Shown in pieces: positions 23,039-31,331 of a DNA stretch of 64,000 bases (positions are counted from its first letter, which is position 1; every line of letters begins with the position of its first letter). The translations under genes and the position numbers were made by a program. The notes under the pieces were generated by a model, which was given only the letters and a program-made list of their open reading frames with translations, did not search any database and was not told the DNA's origin. Origin of the DNA: an uncultured Bacteroidales bacterium (GTDB lineage: Bacteria; Bacteroidota; Bacteroidia; Bacteroidales; Paludibacteraceae); contig CACXPH010000005.1 of the NCBI GenBank assembly GCA_902769535.1, positions 21,972 through 85,971 of the forward strand, in the 5' to 3' direction.

Positions 23039-25099
23039 ATGAATAACAATTCCAACAACAACGAAAACTTACAGAAGTTTGCTATCAACCTCTGCGAGCG
23101 AGCTCGAGAGGGCAAATTAGACCCCGTCATCGGACGTGATGACGAGATACGTCGTGTGCTGCAGATTCTCTCGCGGCGTACGAAGAACAATCCTATTCTG
23201 ATTGGTGAACCGGGTGTCGGTAAGACGGCTATTGCCGAAGGACTGGCGCATCGTATCGTGCGAGGCGACGTACCGGAGAACCTGAAGAAGAAACAGATCT
23301 ACTCCCTCGATATGGGTGCACTCATCGCGGGTGCGAAGTACCAAGGTGAGTTTGAAGAGCGACTCAAAGGCGTGGTGAACGAAGTAGTAGCTGCTGCCGG
23401 TGAGATCATCCTGTTCATCGATGAGATACACACATTAGTGGGTGCCGGTAAGAGTAGCGGCGCCATGGACGCAGCGAATATCTTAAAACCGGCTCTGGCA
23501 CGTGGTGACTTGCGCGCCATCGGTGCTACGACGCTGGATGAGTACCAGAAATATTTCGAGACCGATAAGGCGCTGGAGCGTCGATTCCAAAAGGTGATGG
23601 TTAATGAACCGGACGAGGCTGCCACGATTAGTATTCTCCGTGGACTGAAAGAGCGCTACGAGACGCACCATAAGGTACGTATCAAAGATGATGCAATCAT
23701 TGCAGCTGTGAGCCTGAGCGCACGATATATCACCGATCGTTTCCTGCCGGATAAAGCGATTGACCTGGTGGACGAAGCGGCAGCCAAACTGCGTTTGGAA
23801 GTAGACTCCAAGCCGGAAGAGATCGATACACTCGACCGTCAGATCAAGCAATTAGAGATCGAGCGCGAGGCCATCAAGCGCGATAAGGACGAAGCGAAAC
23901 TGAAGGTGATTGAGGAGCAGCTCAAAGACCTCAAGAAACAGAGCGATGAACTCAACGCGCGCTGGAACAAGGAGAAAGGATACGTAGCCACGATCCAGAA
24001 CGAGAAAGCACGTATCGAGACGCTCAAGCACCAGGCTGAGGTAGCAGAACGCGAAGGTGATTACGGCAAGGTAGCAGAGATCCGTTACAGCCAGATTCCG
24101 GCGGCAGAGGCGAATATCAAGAGTGCTCAGGACTCCCTGCATGCCATCAGCAATGAGGCATTGATCAAGGAGGAAGTCGATGAAGACGATATCGCGGAAG
24201 TAGTAGCGCGTTGGACGGGTATTCCGGTAGCGAAGATGATGCAGAGTGAGCGCGATAAGTTGCTGCACCTCGAAGAGGAACTACACAAACGTGTCATCGG
24301 TCAGGATCAAGCTATAGAGGCCGTGAGTGACGCTATCCGTAGAAGTCGTGCCGGTCTGCAAGACCCGAAACGTCCTATAGGAAGTTTCATCTTCCTAGGG
24401 ACAACCGGTGTTGGTAAGACGGAATTAGCAAAGGCCTTGGCGGACTACCTGTTCGACGATGAGAACATGATGACACGTATCGACATGAGTGAGTACCAGG
24501 AGAAATTCAGCGCGACGCGTCTGATCGGTGCGCCTCCGGGATACGTGGGTTACGATGAAGGTGGTCAGTTGACCGAAGCCATCCGTAGAAAGCCCTACTC
24601 GGTAGTGCTCTTCGATGAGATAGAGAAAGCGCACCCGGATGTATTCAACGTACTGCTGCAAGTACTGGATGACGGCCGTCTGACGGATAACAAGGGTCGT
24701 GTAGTCAACTTCAAGAACACACTCATCATTATGACGTCTAACCTGACAGAAGAGCAGTTACGGGCGTCTGTACGACCGGAGTTCATCAATCGTATCGATG
24801 AGATTATTCACTTCAGCGAGTTAACGGAAGCGGATATCAAGGCGGTAGTCGGATTGCAAGTAAGCCGCATCCACAAGATGCTAGAGGATCAGGGAATTGA
24901 CCTGCGCGTCACAGACGATGCGATCAGTTATATCGCCAAGGAAGGTTACGATCCGCAATTCGGTGCACGTCCTGTTAAACGGGCACTGCAACGACTGGTT
25001 CTCAACGAACTGAGCAAATCGATCATCGCCGGAAAGGTCGATAGTTCCAAACCTGTTGTGGTAGAACTTAGAGACGGAGAACTGAAGTTCCGGAATTAA
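23039..25099 (+). CDS. clpB: ClpB-type disaggregase lacking the N-terminal domain
   Basis: A 686-residue AAA+ protein. It starts with [20 protein letters not shown], the segment that in E. coli ClpB (857 residues) lies at about 160, so the whole Clp_N domain is absent. NBD1 has [17 protein letters not shown] and [18 protein letters not shown]; the coiled-coil middle domain runs about 365-500; NBD2 has [18 protein letters not shown] and [21 protein letters not shown]2 is also about 20 residues shorter at [19 protein letters not shown]. ClpB resolves aggregates with DnaK. No coding sequence for an N-domain is seen upstream; the 67-bp gap follows the YggS-HAD stop. Start ATG 23039. A strong hairpin terminator follows. 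Confidence 0.9.
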   Translation: MNNNSNNNENLQKFAINLCERAREGKLDPVIGRDDEIRRVLQILSRRTKNNPILIGEPGVGKTAIAEGLAHRIVRGDVPENLKKKQIYSLDMGALIAGAKYQGEFEERLKGVVNEVVAAAGEIILFIDEIHTLVGAGKSSGAMDAANILKPALARGDLRAIGATTLDEYQKYFETDKALERRFQKVMVNEPDEAATISILRGLKERYETHHKVRIKDDAIIAAVSLSARYITDRFLPDKAIDLVDEAAAKLRLEVDSKPEEIDTLDRQIKQLEIEREAIKRDKDEAKLKVIEEQLKDLKKQSDELNARWNKEKGYVATIQNEKARIETLKHQAEVAEREGDYGKVAEIRYSQIPAAEANIKSAQDSLHAISNEALIKEEVDEDDIAEVVARWTGIPVAKMMQSERDKLLHLEEELHKRVIGQDQAIEAVSDAIRRSRAGLQDPKRPIGSFIFLGTTGVGKTELAKALADYLFDDENMMTRIDMSEYQEKFSATRLIGAPPGYVGYDEGGQLTEAIRRKPYSVVLFDEIEKAHPDVFNVLLQVLDDGRLTDNKGRVVNFKNTLIIMTSNLTEEQLRASVRPEFINRIDEIIHFSELTEADIKAVVGLQVSRIHKMLEDQGIDLRVTDDAISYIAKEGYDPQFGARPVKRALQRLVLNELSKSIIAGKVDSSKPVVVELRDGELKFRN

Positions 25100-25107
25100 G
25101 GAATAAT

Positions 25108-25121
25108 CGTTCGTACGAACG
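25108..25121. other. Perfect palindrome CGTTCGTACGAACG
   Basis: A 14-bp perfect palindrome directly after the clpB stop and before the terminator hairpin. It could be a small operator or extra stem. No function assigned. Confidence 0.4.
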
Positions 25122-25130
25122 TGAGATAAG

Positions 25131-25159
25131 AAAAAGAGCGTTTCGGCGCTCTTTTTTTT
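25131..25159 (+). terminator. Rho-independent terminator after clpB
   Basis: Stem AAAAAGAGCG (25131-25140), loop TTTCGG, stem CGCTCTTTTT (25147-25156), continuing into a T-run of eight or more. The A/T-flanked stem suits termination in both directions. Confidence 0.9.
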
Positions 25160-25226
25160 GTGTATATCAAAAATCAGTAACTTCGGTCCTCCCTACTTAA
25201 AAAAGCAGGGTCCCCCCGAATTTACT

Positions 25227-25244
25227 TTCGCACGTTTGTGCGAA
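25227..25244. other. Small hairpin TTCGCAC-GTTT-GTGCGAA in the clpB-permease spacer
   Basis: A 7-bp perfect stem with 4-nt loop in the 236-bp gap between clpB and the permease gene. The rest of the gap (25160-25299) is AT-rich with a weak CCCT/AGGG pairing near 25185-25212. No riboswitch signature was found. Confidence 0.4.
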
Positions 25245-25299
25245 TAACAAGCATTTAGCCACTAAAATATAAATAAACTAATATTTTATTGTCCAAATC

Positions 25300-25331
25300 C
25301 TTGTTGATTCCAAATATTTGTAGTAATTTTG
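25300..25331 (+). promoter_or_regulatory. Bacteroidota promoter, possibly giving a nearly leaderless permease mRNA
   Basis: CTTG (25300-25303, one mismatch to TTTG), 20 bp spacer, TAATTTTG (25324-25331). The GTG start of the permease is only 4 bp further (25336), so the transcript would begin at or next to the start codon. Confidence 0.6.
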
Positions 25332-25335
25332 CAGC

Positions 25336-26283
25336 GTGAAACGAAACACGTTCATATTTGGAGCGTTAGTGGTGCTATTAGTACTGCTTTTTTGTCTGGA
25401 TGTATGCAGCGGAAGTATCTGGTTGTGGCCGTTTGACGACTTGAGCGTCATGGAGCGCAATATACTGAATGCCATTCGTCTGCCGAAAGCCATCACAGCG
25501 ATCTTAGCCGGTGCGGCATTGTCCGTATCGGGATTGATCATGCAGACTCTGTTCCGTAATCCACTGGCGGGACCTTACACTTTAGGCGTATCGTCCGGTG
25601 CAAGTTTAGGCGTTGCCTTTTTGACGTTACTCAGTACGTCGTTAGTCATGGTACTACCCGTGGCGGCTTGCATCGGTGCGACATTAGTGTTGCTGCTCGT
25701 TCTGGCGGTGAGCAAACGGGTGACGAATAACGTGAGCTTGCTAATCGTCGGAATGATGTTCGGGTCTATTGCGGGTGCTTTAGTGAGTCTGCTGCAGAAC
25801 TTCGCGAACCCGGATGCGCTGAAGCTGTTCATCGTGTGGACCTTAGGTAGCTTAAGCAGCGTAGGCTGGAGCGATATGCAGTTGATTGTTCCGATTTTAG
25901 TTGTGGGTGCATTGTTCGTGATTTTGGCACTCAAACCGCTCAACGGTCTGCTGCTTGGCGAAGATTACGCACGAGGCTTGGGTATTAACGTAGGCCGTAC
26001 GCGCTTGTTTATCGTGTTAGCCACGGGACTGTTAGCAGGCGGTGTAACGGCTTTCTGCGGACCGATTGCGTTTATCGGCGTAGCCGTGCCGCATATCGCA
26101 CGAGGAGTGTTTCAGACCTCTAATCACCGAGTAACGGTACCGGCTTGCGTACTGATAGGCGCTTGTCTGCTGCTTATTTGCGATGTACTGTGCTCGCTGT
26201 TTATTTATCCGCTACCGATTTCAACCGTCAGTGCCTTATTCGGCGCACCAATTATTATCTGGATCATATTAAAACATAAATAA
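25336..26283 (+). CDS. FecCD-family ABC transporter permease (iron chelate or corrinoid)
   Basis: A 315-residue integral membrane protein with about nine hydrophobic segments. RNILNAIRLPKAITAILAGA (about 41-60), LSVSGLIMQTLFRNPLAGPY (about 62-81) and TLGVSSGASLGVAF are the classical FecCD/BtuC signature (RLPR...AGAxLxxxGxxxQxxxRNPLAxPxxLGxSxGA), and CGPIAFIGVAVPHIARGVF is the C-terminal block touching the ATPase. No substrate-binding protein or ATPase gene is adjacent; panB follows after 2 bp. Start GTG 25336 is needed to keep the first membrane helix. The substrate cannot be told. Confidence 0.88.
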   Translation: MKRNTFIFGALVVLLVLLFCLDVCSGSIWLWPFDDLSVMERNILNAIRLPKAITAILAGAALSVSGLIMQTLFRNPLAGPYTLGVSSGASLGVAFLTLLSTSLVMVLPVAACIGATLVLLLVLAVSKRVTNNVSLLIVGMMFGSIAGALVSLLQNFANPDALKLFIVWTLGSLSSVGWSDMQLIVPILVVGALFVILALKPLNGLLLGEDYARGLGINVGRTRLFIVLATGLLAGGVTAFCGPIAFIGVAVPHIARGVFQTSNHRVTVPACVLIGACLLLICDVLCSLFIYPLPISTVSALFGAPIIIWIILKHK

Positions 26284-26285
26284 TA

Positions 26286-27101
26286 ATGTCTGTACATGTA
26301 CAAAATACCCGAATGACGACAGCTAAGCTGCGTCAGATGAAGGCCAATGGCGAGAAGATCGCCATGTTAACCAGTTATGATTTCACCTTAGCCAGCTTAG
26401 TGGACGAAGCAGGCATAGATATACTGCTCGTTGGCGACAGTGCCAGCAATGTAGTATGCGGCAACCAATACACGCTGCCTATTACGGTGGATGAGATGAT
26501 CTTTTTGACGAAGGGTGTCGTACGCGCAGCGCAACATTCGCTGGTGGTTTGCGATATGCCGTTCGGTAGCTACCAGGTGAGCGAAGAAGAGGCAGTACGT
26601 AATGCTATTAAAATCATTAAGGAGAGTGGTTGTGATGCCGTGAAACTCGAAGGCGGCGAAGAGATACTGCCGGCTATTAAGCATATGATCCAAGCCGGTG
26701 TGCCGGTGATGGGGCATTTAGGACTGACACCGCAGAGCGTGAACCAGTTCGGAGGTTACGGTCTGCGCGCCAAGGAAGAGGCAGAGGCAGAGAAGTTATT
26801 ACACGATGCGAAGTTGTTAGACGAGGCAGGCTGCTTCAGTATCGTGCTAGAGAAGATCCCGGCAGATTTAGCAGCCAAAGTGACGAAGGCCGTGAGTTGT
26901 CCGGTGATCGGCATCGGTGCCGGTAACCGCTGCGACGGACAGGTGTTAGTGCTGCACGACATGTTAGGACTTAATCAAGGTTTCAAGCCGAAGTTCCTAA
27001 GGCATTTCGCGAAGTTAGCCGAAACCGTAAAGGGTGCAGTAAGCGAATATATAGACGCAGTAAAGGATAGTAGCTTCCCGAATGCGGAAGAGAGTTACTA
27101 A
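26286..27101 (+). CDS. panB: 3-methyl-2-oxobutanoate hydroxymethyltransferase (ketopantoate synthesis)
   Basis: A 271-residue TIM-barrel enzyme of pantothenate/CoA synthesis. MTTAKLRQMKANGEKIAMLT, YDFTLASLVDEAGIDILLVG and DSASNVVCGNQYTLPITVDE (metal-binding Asp) are diagnostic, with VKLEGGEEILPAI, PVMGHLGLTPQSVNQFGGY and IGIGAGNRCDGQVLVLHDML. It adds a hydroxymethyl from methylenetetrahydrofolate to 2-oxoisovalerate. Two bases separate it from the permease stop; a strong terminator follows. Other pan genes are not in the window. Confidence 0.96.
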   Translation: MSVHVQNTRMTTAKLRQMKANGEKIAMLTSYDFTLASLVDEAGIDILLVGDSASNVVCGNQYTLPITVDEMIFLTKGVVRAAQHSLVVCDMPFGSYQVSEEEAVRNAIKIIKESGCDAVKLEGGEEILPAIKHMIQAGVPVMGHLGLTPQSVNQFGGYGLRAKEEAEAEKLLHDAKLLDEAGCFSIVLEKIPADLAAKVTKAVSCPVIGIGAGNRCDGQVLVLHDMLGLNQGFKPKFLRHFAKLAETVKGAVSEYIDAVKDSSFPNAEESY

Positions 27102-27133
27102 AAAAAAGAGGCTCGCGTGAGCCTCTTTTTTTT
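27102..27133. terminator. Bidirectional terminator between panB and the convergent membrane-protein gene
   Basis: AAAAAGAGGCTC, loop GCG, then TGAGCCTCTTTTTTTT forms a strong stem flanked by A- and T-runs, so it can end transcription from panB (plus) and from 27132-27881 (minus). Confidence 0.92.
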
Positions 27134-27881
27134 ATGGGATGAGTTTTTGGATCTCTGCTGCAATCTCGTCCATATACTTGTTTCCAGTTTCCGGATTGAT
27201 CGGCAGTGCGCCGAAATCAATGGTAATGAACGGATAGGTGGAGTTGGAAGTAACGAGTTTCAGATCCTTACGTCCCAAACGAACCTCCATGATCTCATTG
27301 AACGGAATGACGATACCTTGCGCATAGAGCAGACCCAACTCACGGTTAGCAAGCACATTGCGGCCTACTAATATATCGTGCTGATACCAAACCTCGTAAT
27401 CGTTACCAAAGATCTCTTTGATATACGCCTCAGCTTTGGGGTTGAGCGTAGCGGCATCGCGTTTCCATTGCAGACGCTGTTGCTCACGCTGGGCAGCTGC
27501 TTCGCGTACGTGCTCTTCATTCGCGTTTACGTATTCGTCAATCGAGTCCATATAGGCTTTAGCGCGTGCACGAAGACCGAAGAGCATCAGGAGGTCAGCC
27601 AAGAAGACGACACCAGGATAAGCCAATGTACCGTAATACTCTCCTAACACAAAGGGGATAGGCACATAGCAAAGCGTCAATAGCAGACTGACGTAAAGCA
27701 GAATACGGCATTTATTATGCGCATGACGGATAGCATGAATGGTCTGCTCGCGGGTGACCTCACGAACGACTTTCAAGCGCTCACGGGCATCGAACCAGTT
27801 CCACACCAGAAAGAGGGAAACCAGCATCAAGCCAATTAAGATGAAAATTAACGAATAGAGTAAAACTTCTTCGGGTCTCAT
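27132..27881 (-). CDS. Membrane protein of unknown function with a long soluble C-terminal domain
   Basis: A 249-residue protein I do not recognise. It has an N-terminal membrane segment (LLYSLIFILIGLMLVSLFLV, about 7-26), two more at about 60-79 and 88-105, a charged helical linker (NANEEHVREAAAQREQQRLQ) and a soluble domain (about 150-249) with LVGRNVLANRELGLLYAQG and VIPFNEIMEVRLGRKDLKLV, resembling a small beta-rich PH-like fold (inference). It has its own promoter (27929-27960) and ends in a shared terminator, so it is monocistronic. Confidence 0.8.
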   Translation of the reverse strand: MRPEEVLLYSLIFILIGLMLVSLFLVWNWFDARERLKVVREVTREQTIHAIRHAHNKCRILLYVSLLLTLCYVPIPFVLGEYYGTLAYPGVVFLADLLMLFGLRARAKAYMDSIDEYVNANEEHVREAAAQREQQRLQWKRDAATLNPKAEAYIKEIFGNDYEVWYQHDILVGRNVLANRELGLLYAQGIVIPFNEIMEVRLGRKDLKLVTSNSTYPFITIDFGALPINPETGNKYMDEIAAEIQKLIP

Positions 27882-27928
27882 ATGCGTATTAATTTATAGG
27901 TTACACTGCGGCATTTTAAATGTTGGTG

Positions 27929-27960
27929 CAAAGTTACAACAAATATTTCAAATACGCAAA
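27929..27960 (-). promoter_or_regulatory. Bacteroidota promoter for the 27132-27881 gene
   Basis: Minus strand: TTTG (27957-27960), 20 bp, TAACTTTG (27929-27936), 47 bp before the ATG at 27881. Confidence 0.85.
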
Positions 27961-27979
27961 TTTTTTTTTGTTTTTTTAT

Positions 27980-28016
27980 TAGAAATAAAAAATAGGCGCG
28001 CCGAAGCACGCCTATT
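27980..28016 (-). terminator. Terminator of the MFS-susCDE operon
   Basis: AATAGGCG (27991-27998) pairs with CGCCTATT (28009-28016) around a 10-nt loop; on the minus strand the stem runs into ATTTTTTATTTCT. It lies 22 bp after the SusE-like stop. Confidence 0.85.
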
Positions 28017-28038
28017 CTTATTCAATCAACAAGGTTGA

Positions 28039-29487
28039 TTATTTGAGGTTTGCAGTAACATCAATCATGATGTTATTCTCAATACCTGTGATGTCATTGG
28101 TCTGAACGCCTTCACCATTGCTGAAGATAACGCTGATCGGAGCAATAACGTCGTTGAAGGTATACTCAACCTCGCCATTTACAATCTGGAGTTCCTGACC
28201 CGGCCAATCAAGAGCGAAGAGGTTGCCCGCACCATTCCATGCCCAGAGGTAGCAGTGCTCCCATCCTGCCGGAAGATTATTACCGGTAACAGTGATAGTG
28301 GTAGTCTCAACCGGAGTACCCGGGGTGAAAGCAGCGCTGAACGAAGTTATACCGTTACCGTCCCAAACGAGAGTGATAACGATGTTGTACGTACCAGCCG
28401 GAGTTAGAGTGATGTTACCACCATCCTCAGCGAGTTCAACACCGGTAGCAGTAACGTCTGCCAAACCAAGCCATGCACCATTAGCGCGGAATTTGAACTT
28501 AACGCCATCAGCGAAGGTTACGCTCTCCATATTGTAAACATATGTACCAGCCTTTTTAGCAGGGTCGGTTACGCTCGAAGCAGCAGCGTCGTACTTAGCC
28601 AACAGCAGACCTTCAGGAGCGTTCCAGCCGTTCATCTCACCGGAGATACCAACTACGAAGGTAGCAGGATCCAGCGCGAGGTCACCAGCCTTAACGAGCT
28701 CATAGGTGTAACCATCCTCTACATTACCCTTAGCGAGCTTCCAAGTCAACTTGATGTTGTAAACACCACCTTCAGCAACTGCGATGTTGCCTGCACCCGG
28801 AACCATGTTCTGGCCGAGGTTGGTGTTAGCAGATACCTGTTGGGTCTCACCATCGAGGAAGATCTTCCAACCGTTCTCATCTTTGAACTTGAAATCCGAG
28901 TTACCCGGAATCTCAACGTTCTCCCAAGTCCAAACGTAATCGTTAGCGGCCTTGGTACCAACAGTCATCGACCAGCCGTTCATACCACCGGAGATACCCC
29001 AGCTAACCGGAGCGATGATTACTTGCGGGCCACCAGCAGCGTCGAGTTTGCCGTCCAGGTTGAGGTCAAGAACAATGTGATACAGACCGGTAGCTTTTAC
29101 GGTCATAGCAGCAGTACCTTCAGCGAGATTGCCGAAGTAACCCATCGGATTGGTACCATCAGAGATCAACTCCTGCTCAACGAGTTGAGCGGTGTATTTA
29201 ACGATCAACTCACCTTCTTTCTTAGCAAAAGTAAATTCCTTACCAGCCTCGATAACTACGTACTTCTCGTACATACCCTCGCGGAGCTCATTGTTGTTAG
29301 CCTCGTTGTGACCAACTGCAAACTGACCTTGAGCTACGAGATTCGGCATAGCAACAGCCTCACCGGTTACATAGAAACCGTTCTCAACGATGTCGTCAAT
29401 GTCCGGAGTGTTGGGTTTCGGATTACAAGAAGAGAGTGTGAATGCTGCAACAGCAGCAGCCATCATCATAAAACCAAATTTCTTCAT
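28039..29487 (-). CDS. SusE/SusF-like surface glycan-binding lipoprotein
   Basis: A 482-residue lipoprotein: signal peptide with lipobox LSSC, acylated C21. Two similar modules carry VSWGISGGMNGWSMTVG (about 161-177) and FVVGISGEMNGWNAPEG (about 277-293), as in SusE/SusF outer-membrane proteins that hold starch at the cell surface. The C-terminal module (about 395-482) has HCYLWAWNGAGNLFALDWPG, the aromatic WAW...WPG pattern of CBM26-type starch-binding modules. It follows susD, so it is the accessory binder of this uptake system; an alpha-glucan substrate is likely but not proven. No amylase or regulator lies in the window. No separate promoter was found in the 71-bp gap. Confidence 0.85.
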   Translation of the reverse strand: MKKFGFMMMAAAVAAFTLSSCNPKPNTPDIDDIVENGFYVTGEAVAMPNLVAQGQFAVGHNEANNNELREGMYEKYVVIEAGKEFTFAKKEGELIVKYTAQLVEQELISDGTNPMGYFGNLAEGTAAMTVKATGLYHIVLDLNLDGKLDAAGGPQVIIAPVSWGISGGMNGWSMTVGTKAANDYVWTWENVEIPGNSDFKFKDENGWKIFLDGETQQVSANTNLGQNMVPGAGNIAVAEGGVYNIKLTWKLAKGNVEDGYTYELVKAGDLALDPATFVVGISGEMNGWNAPEGLLLAKYDAAASSVTDPAKKAGTYVYNMESVTFADGVKFKFRANGAWLGLADVTATGVELAEDGGNITLTPAGTYNIVITLVWDGNGITSFSAAFTPGTPVETTTITVTGNNLPAGWEHCYLWAWNGAGNLFALDWPGQELQIVNGEVEYTFNDVIAPISVIFSNGEGVQTNDITGIENNIMIDVTANLK

Positions 29488-29558
29488 GATTTTTGTGATT
29501 TTGTTAATAATGTTAATTGGGTTAATTGAAAATTATCTTCGTTTGTAACGAATTTGCA

Positions 29559-31310
29559 TTAATAGCCTTCATTCTGGGTCCACAGCGGCTTGCCATCCTC
29601 ACCTACAACCGACTTCTGGAGGATTGCAAACGGGATCGGGAACCAGCGGCGAGTCTTCGCCTGGTTGGTCACGTACTGTACGTTCTCGAACTGGTCGAAA
29701 CGGATGAGGTCACGACGACGGCAATTCTCCCAAGACAACTCACGTCCGCGCTCTGCGAGGATACCGTCTGTCAGACCGGTACCGAGCGAAGTGAATGCGT
29801 CAGGATAAGCAGCGTCGAATGCAGCCACCGGATCCGCATTGTACGCGAAGGTACGGGTCTTGAGGGCAGTAATAGCTGCATCCTCGATACCCGGTTTGTT
29901 ATCCGTACCGCCACGCAGAACAGCCTCTTTCTTCATGAGTACTACGTCTGCATAACGGAGGAGTACGAAGTCGTTCTCCATGTACTTATATGTACCAGTC
30001 TGATCCAACTCATACTTGAACATACGTGCACCGTCGGTACGGAGCGCTTGCTCCAGAGAGGTCACGTTACGTGTGATGATGAGCAACGAGTCCTTATCCA
30101 GCAGCGGCTCGGTCGAGCCTTTTGCGCAAACCGGACCTACGAACCAACCCCATTTCTTGGTATTGTTGGTACCGAGACCTTCGTAACCGTCACCACGCAC
30201 ATCATGATCGTTGAAGAGTTCCATATAGCTCGGACGAGCTACGAAACCATTCCAGCAGTCGAGCACGAGGTTGTAGCGGGTCTGGAACAGATAGTGAAGC
30301 GTCAGGAACTCGATACGCAGTTTGTTCTTACATGCGTACGCGTCACGTTCGTTGTTAACGGTACCGTCCTCCACGATAGTGAAGATGTTTTCTTTGGACT
30401 TACCGTTATCAATGAGGTAGTTATTGAAGTAGCTCGGCTCGATTTCGTACGAACCGGAAGCGATTACTTCGTTACAGCAGCGAACGGCATTGGTGTAGAA
30501 GTCGGCAGCCGAAGTGATTTCAATACCAGCTTCTTCCATGAGCTTGCTACCAGCTTTACCGTTGTGCGAATCCACGGTACGTGCAGCCGCCATTACGTTC
30601 TCCGGCGTACAGCCGTAGGACTCAGCGTTGAGGTACAGTTTCGCCAAGAGGGCATAAGCCATAGCCTGGGTACAACGTCCGTTGTAGTTGGTACGGTTGG
30701 CATCGTCCACGATAGCCATGTTCGGTGCGTTCTTCTCCAGACAAGCTACGAGGTGCGCCCATGTAACAGGTACATCCAGCAACTTCTCGTTACGATCGGA
30801 ATAGTCCTCCATATACGGGATACGTCCGAAGGAGTCGAAGAGCAGATAGTAGTAATACGAACGGAGTACTTCCATCTCACCTACGTACATCGCGTAGAGT
30901 TCCGGAGTCATGTTAGCCTCGTTGCCATACAGGGTCTCCAGAATATTGTTACAGAGGACCGAACCGGAAACGGTACAGTTCCAGATATTCTCGAAAGCCT
31001 TACCATAAGAGTTCCAGTTATGGGTATTGAGGTTCTTCCAATAACCACCATCGTTCCAGTCACCACCGACACGTACCGGGCAGAGACCTTCGTCTGCGGT
31101 CAGGGTATTAACGCCCCAGTATCCCCAGTGGTCATGCATGAAACGCAAGTCGGCATAAGCCTGTCCAACGAGGGAAACGACGTTCTCTTCGTTCTGGAGC
31201 ATGCCATCTACGGTAGCTGCACCAAAGGTATCCTCTTCCAGCATATTACAAGAAGAGAAGATCGGCAGCGTAATTGCGCAAATCAGCGCATATTTCATAA
31301 ACTTTTTCAT
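29559..31310 (-). CDS. susD: SusD/RagB-family outer-membrane nutrient-binding lipoprotein
   Basis: A 583-residue lipoprotein with signal peptide and lipobox FSSC (C21). AYADLRFMHDHWGYWGVNTL and YWKNLNTHNWNSYGKAFENI are typical SusD N-terminal blocks; CTQAMAYALLAKLYLNAESY (about 215-234) is the TPR-containing RagB signature; ADVVLMKKEAVLRGG and RGRELSWENCRRRDLIRF near the C-terminus are the conserved end. SusD forms the lid of the SusC channel. The start is 21 bp after the susC stop. Confidence 0.96.
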   Translation of the reverse strand: MKKFMKYALICAITLPIFSSCNMLEEDTFGAATVDGMLQNEENVVSLVGQAYADLRFMHDHWGYWGVNTLTADEGLCPVRVGGDWNDGGYWKNLNTHNWNSYGKAFENIWNCTVSGSVLCNNILETLYGNEANMTPELYAMYVGEMEVLRSYYYYLLFDSFGRIPYMEDYSDRNEKLLDVPVTWAHLVACLEKNAPNMAIVDDANRTNYNGRCTQAMAYALLAKLYLNAESYGCTPENVMAAARTVDSHNGKAGSKLMEEAGIEITSAADFYTNAVRCCNEVIASGSYEIEPSYFNNYLIDNGKSKENIFTIVEDGTVNNERDAYACKNKLRIEFLTLHYLFQTRYNLVLDCWNGFVARPSYMELFNDHDVRGDGYEGLGTNNTKKWGWFVGPVCAKGSTEPLLDKDSLLIITRNVTSLEQALRTDGARMFKYELDQTGTYKYMENDFVLLRYADVVLMKKEAVLRGGTDNKPGIEDAAITALKTRTFAYNADPVAAFDAAYPDAFTSLGTGLTDGILAERGRELSWENCRRRDLIRFDQFENVQYVTNQAKTRRWFPIPFAILQKSVVGEDGKPLWTQNEGY

Positions 31311-31331
31311 ACTATATACCTGTTTGCTAAA

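Noticed and set aside
25108-25121. Palindrome after clpB as a heat-shock operator
   Set aside because: It lies downstream of the gene and resembles no known heat-shock operator; kept only as an unassigned palindrome.
25200-25275. Possible cobalamin riboswitch before the FecCD permease (GCCACTAA at about 25257)
   Set aside because: Only a partial end-motif is present; the other conserved B12-riboswitch elements and the required length are missing.
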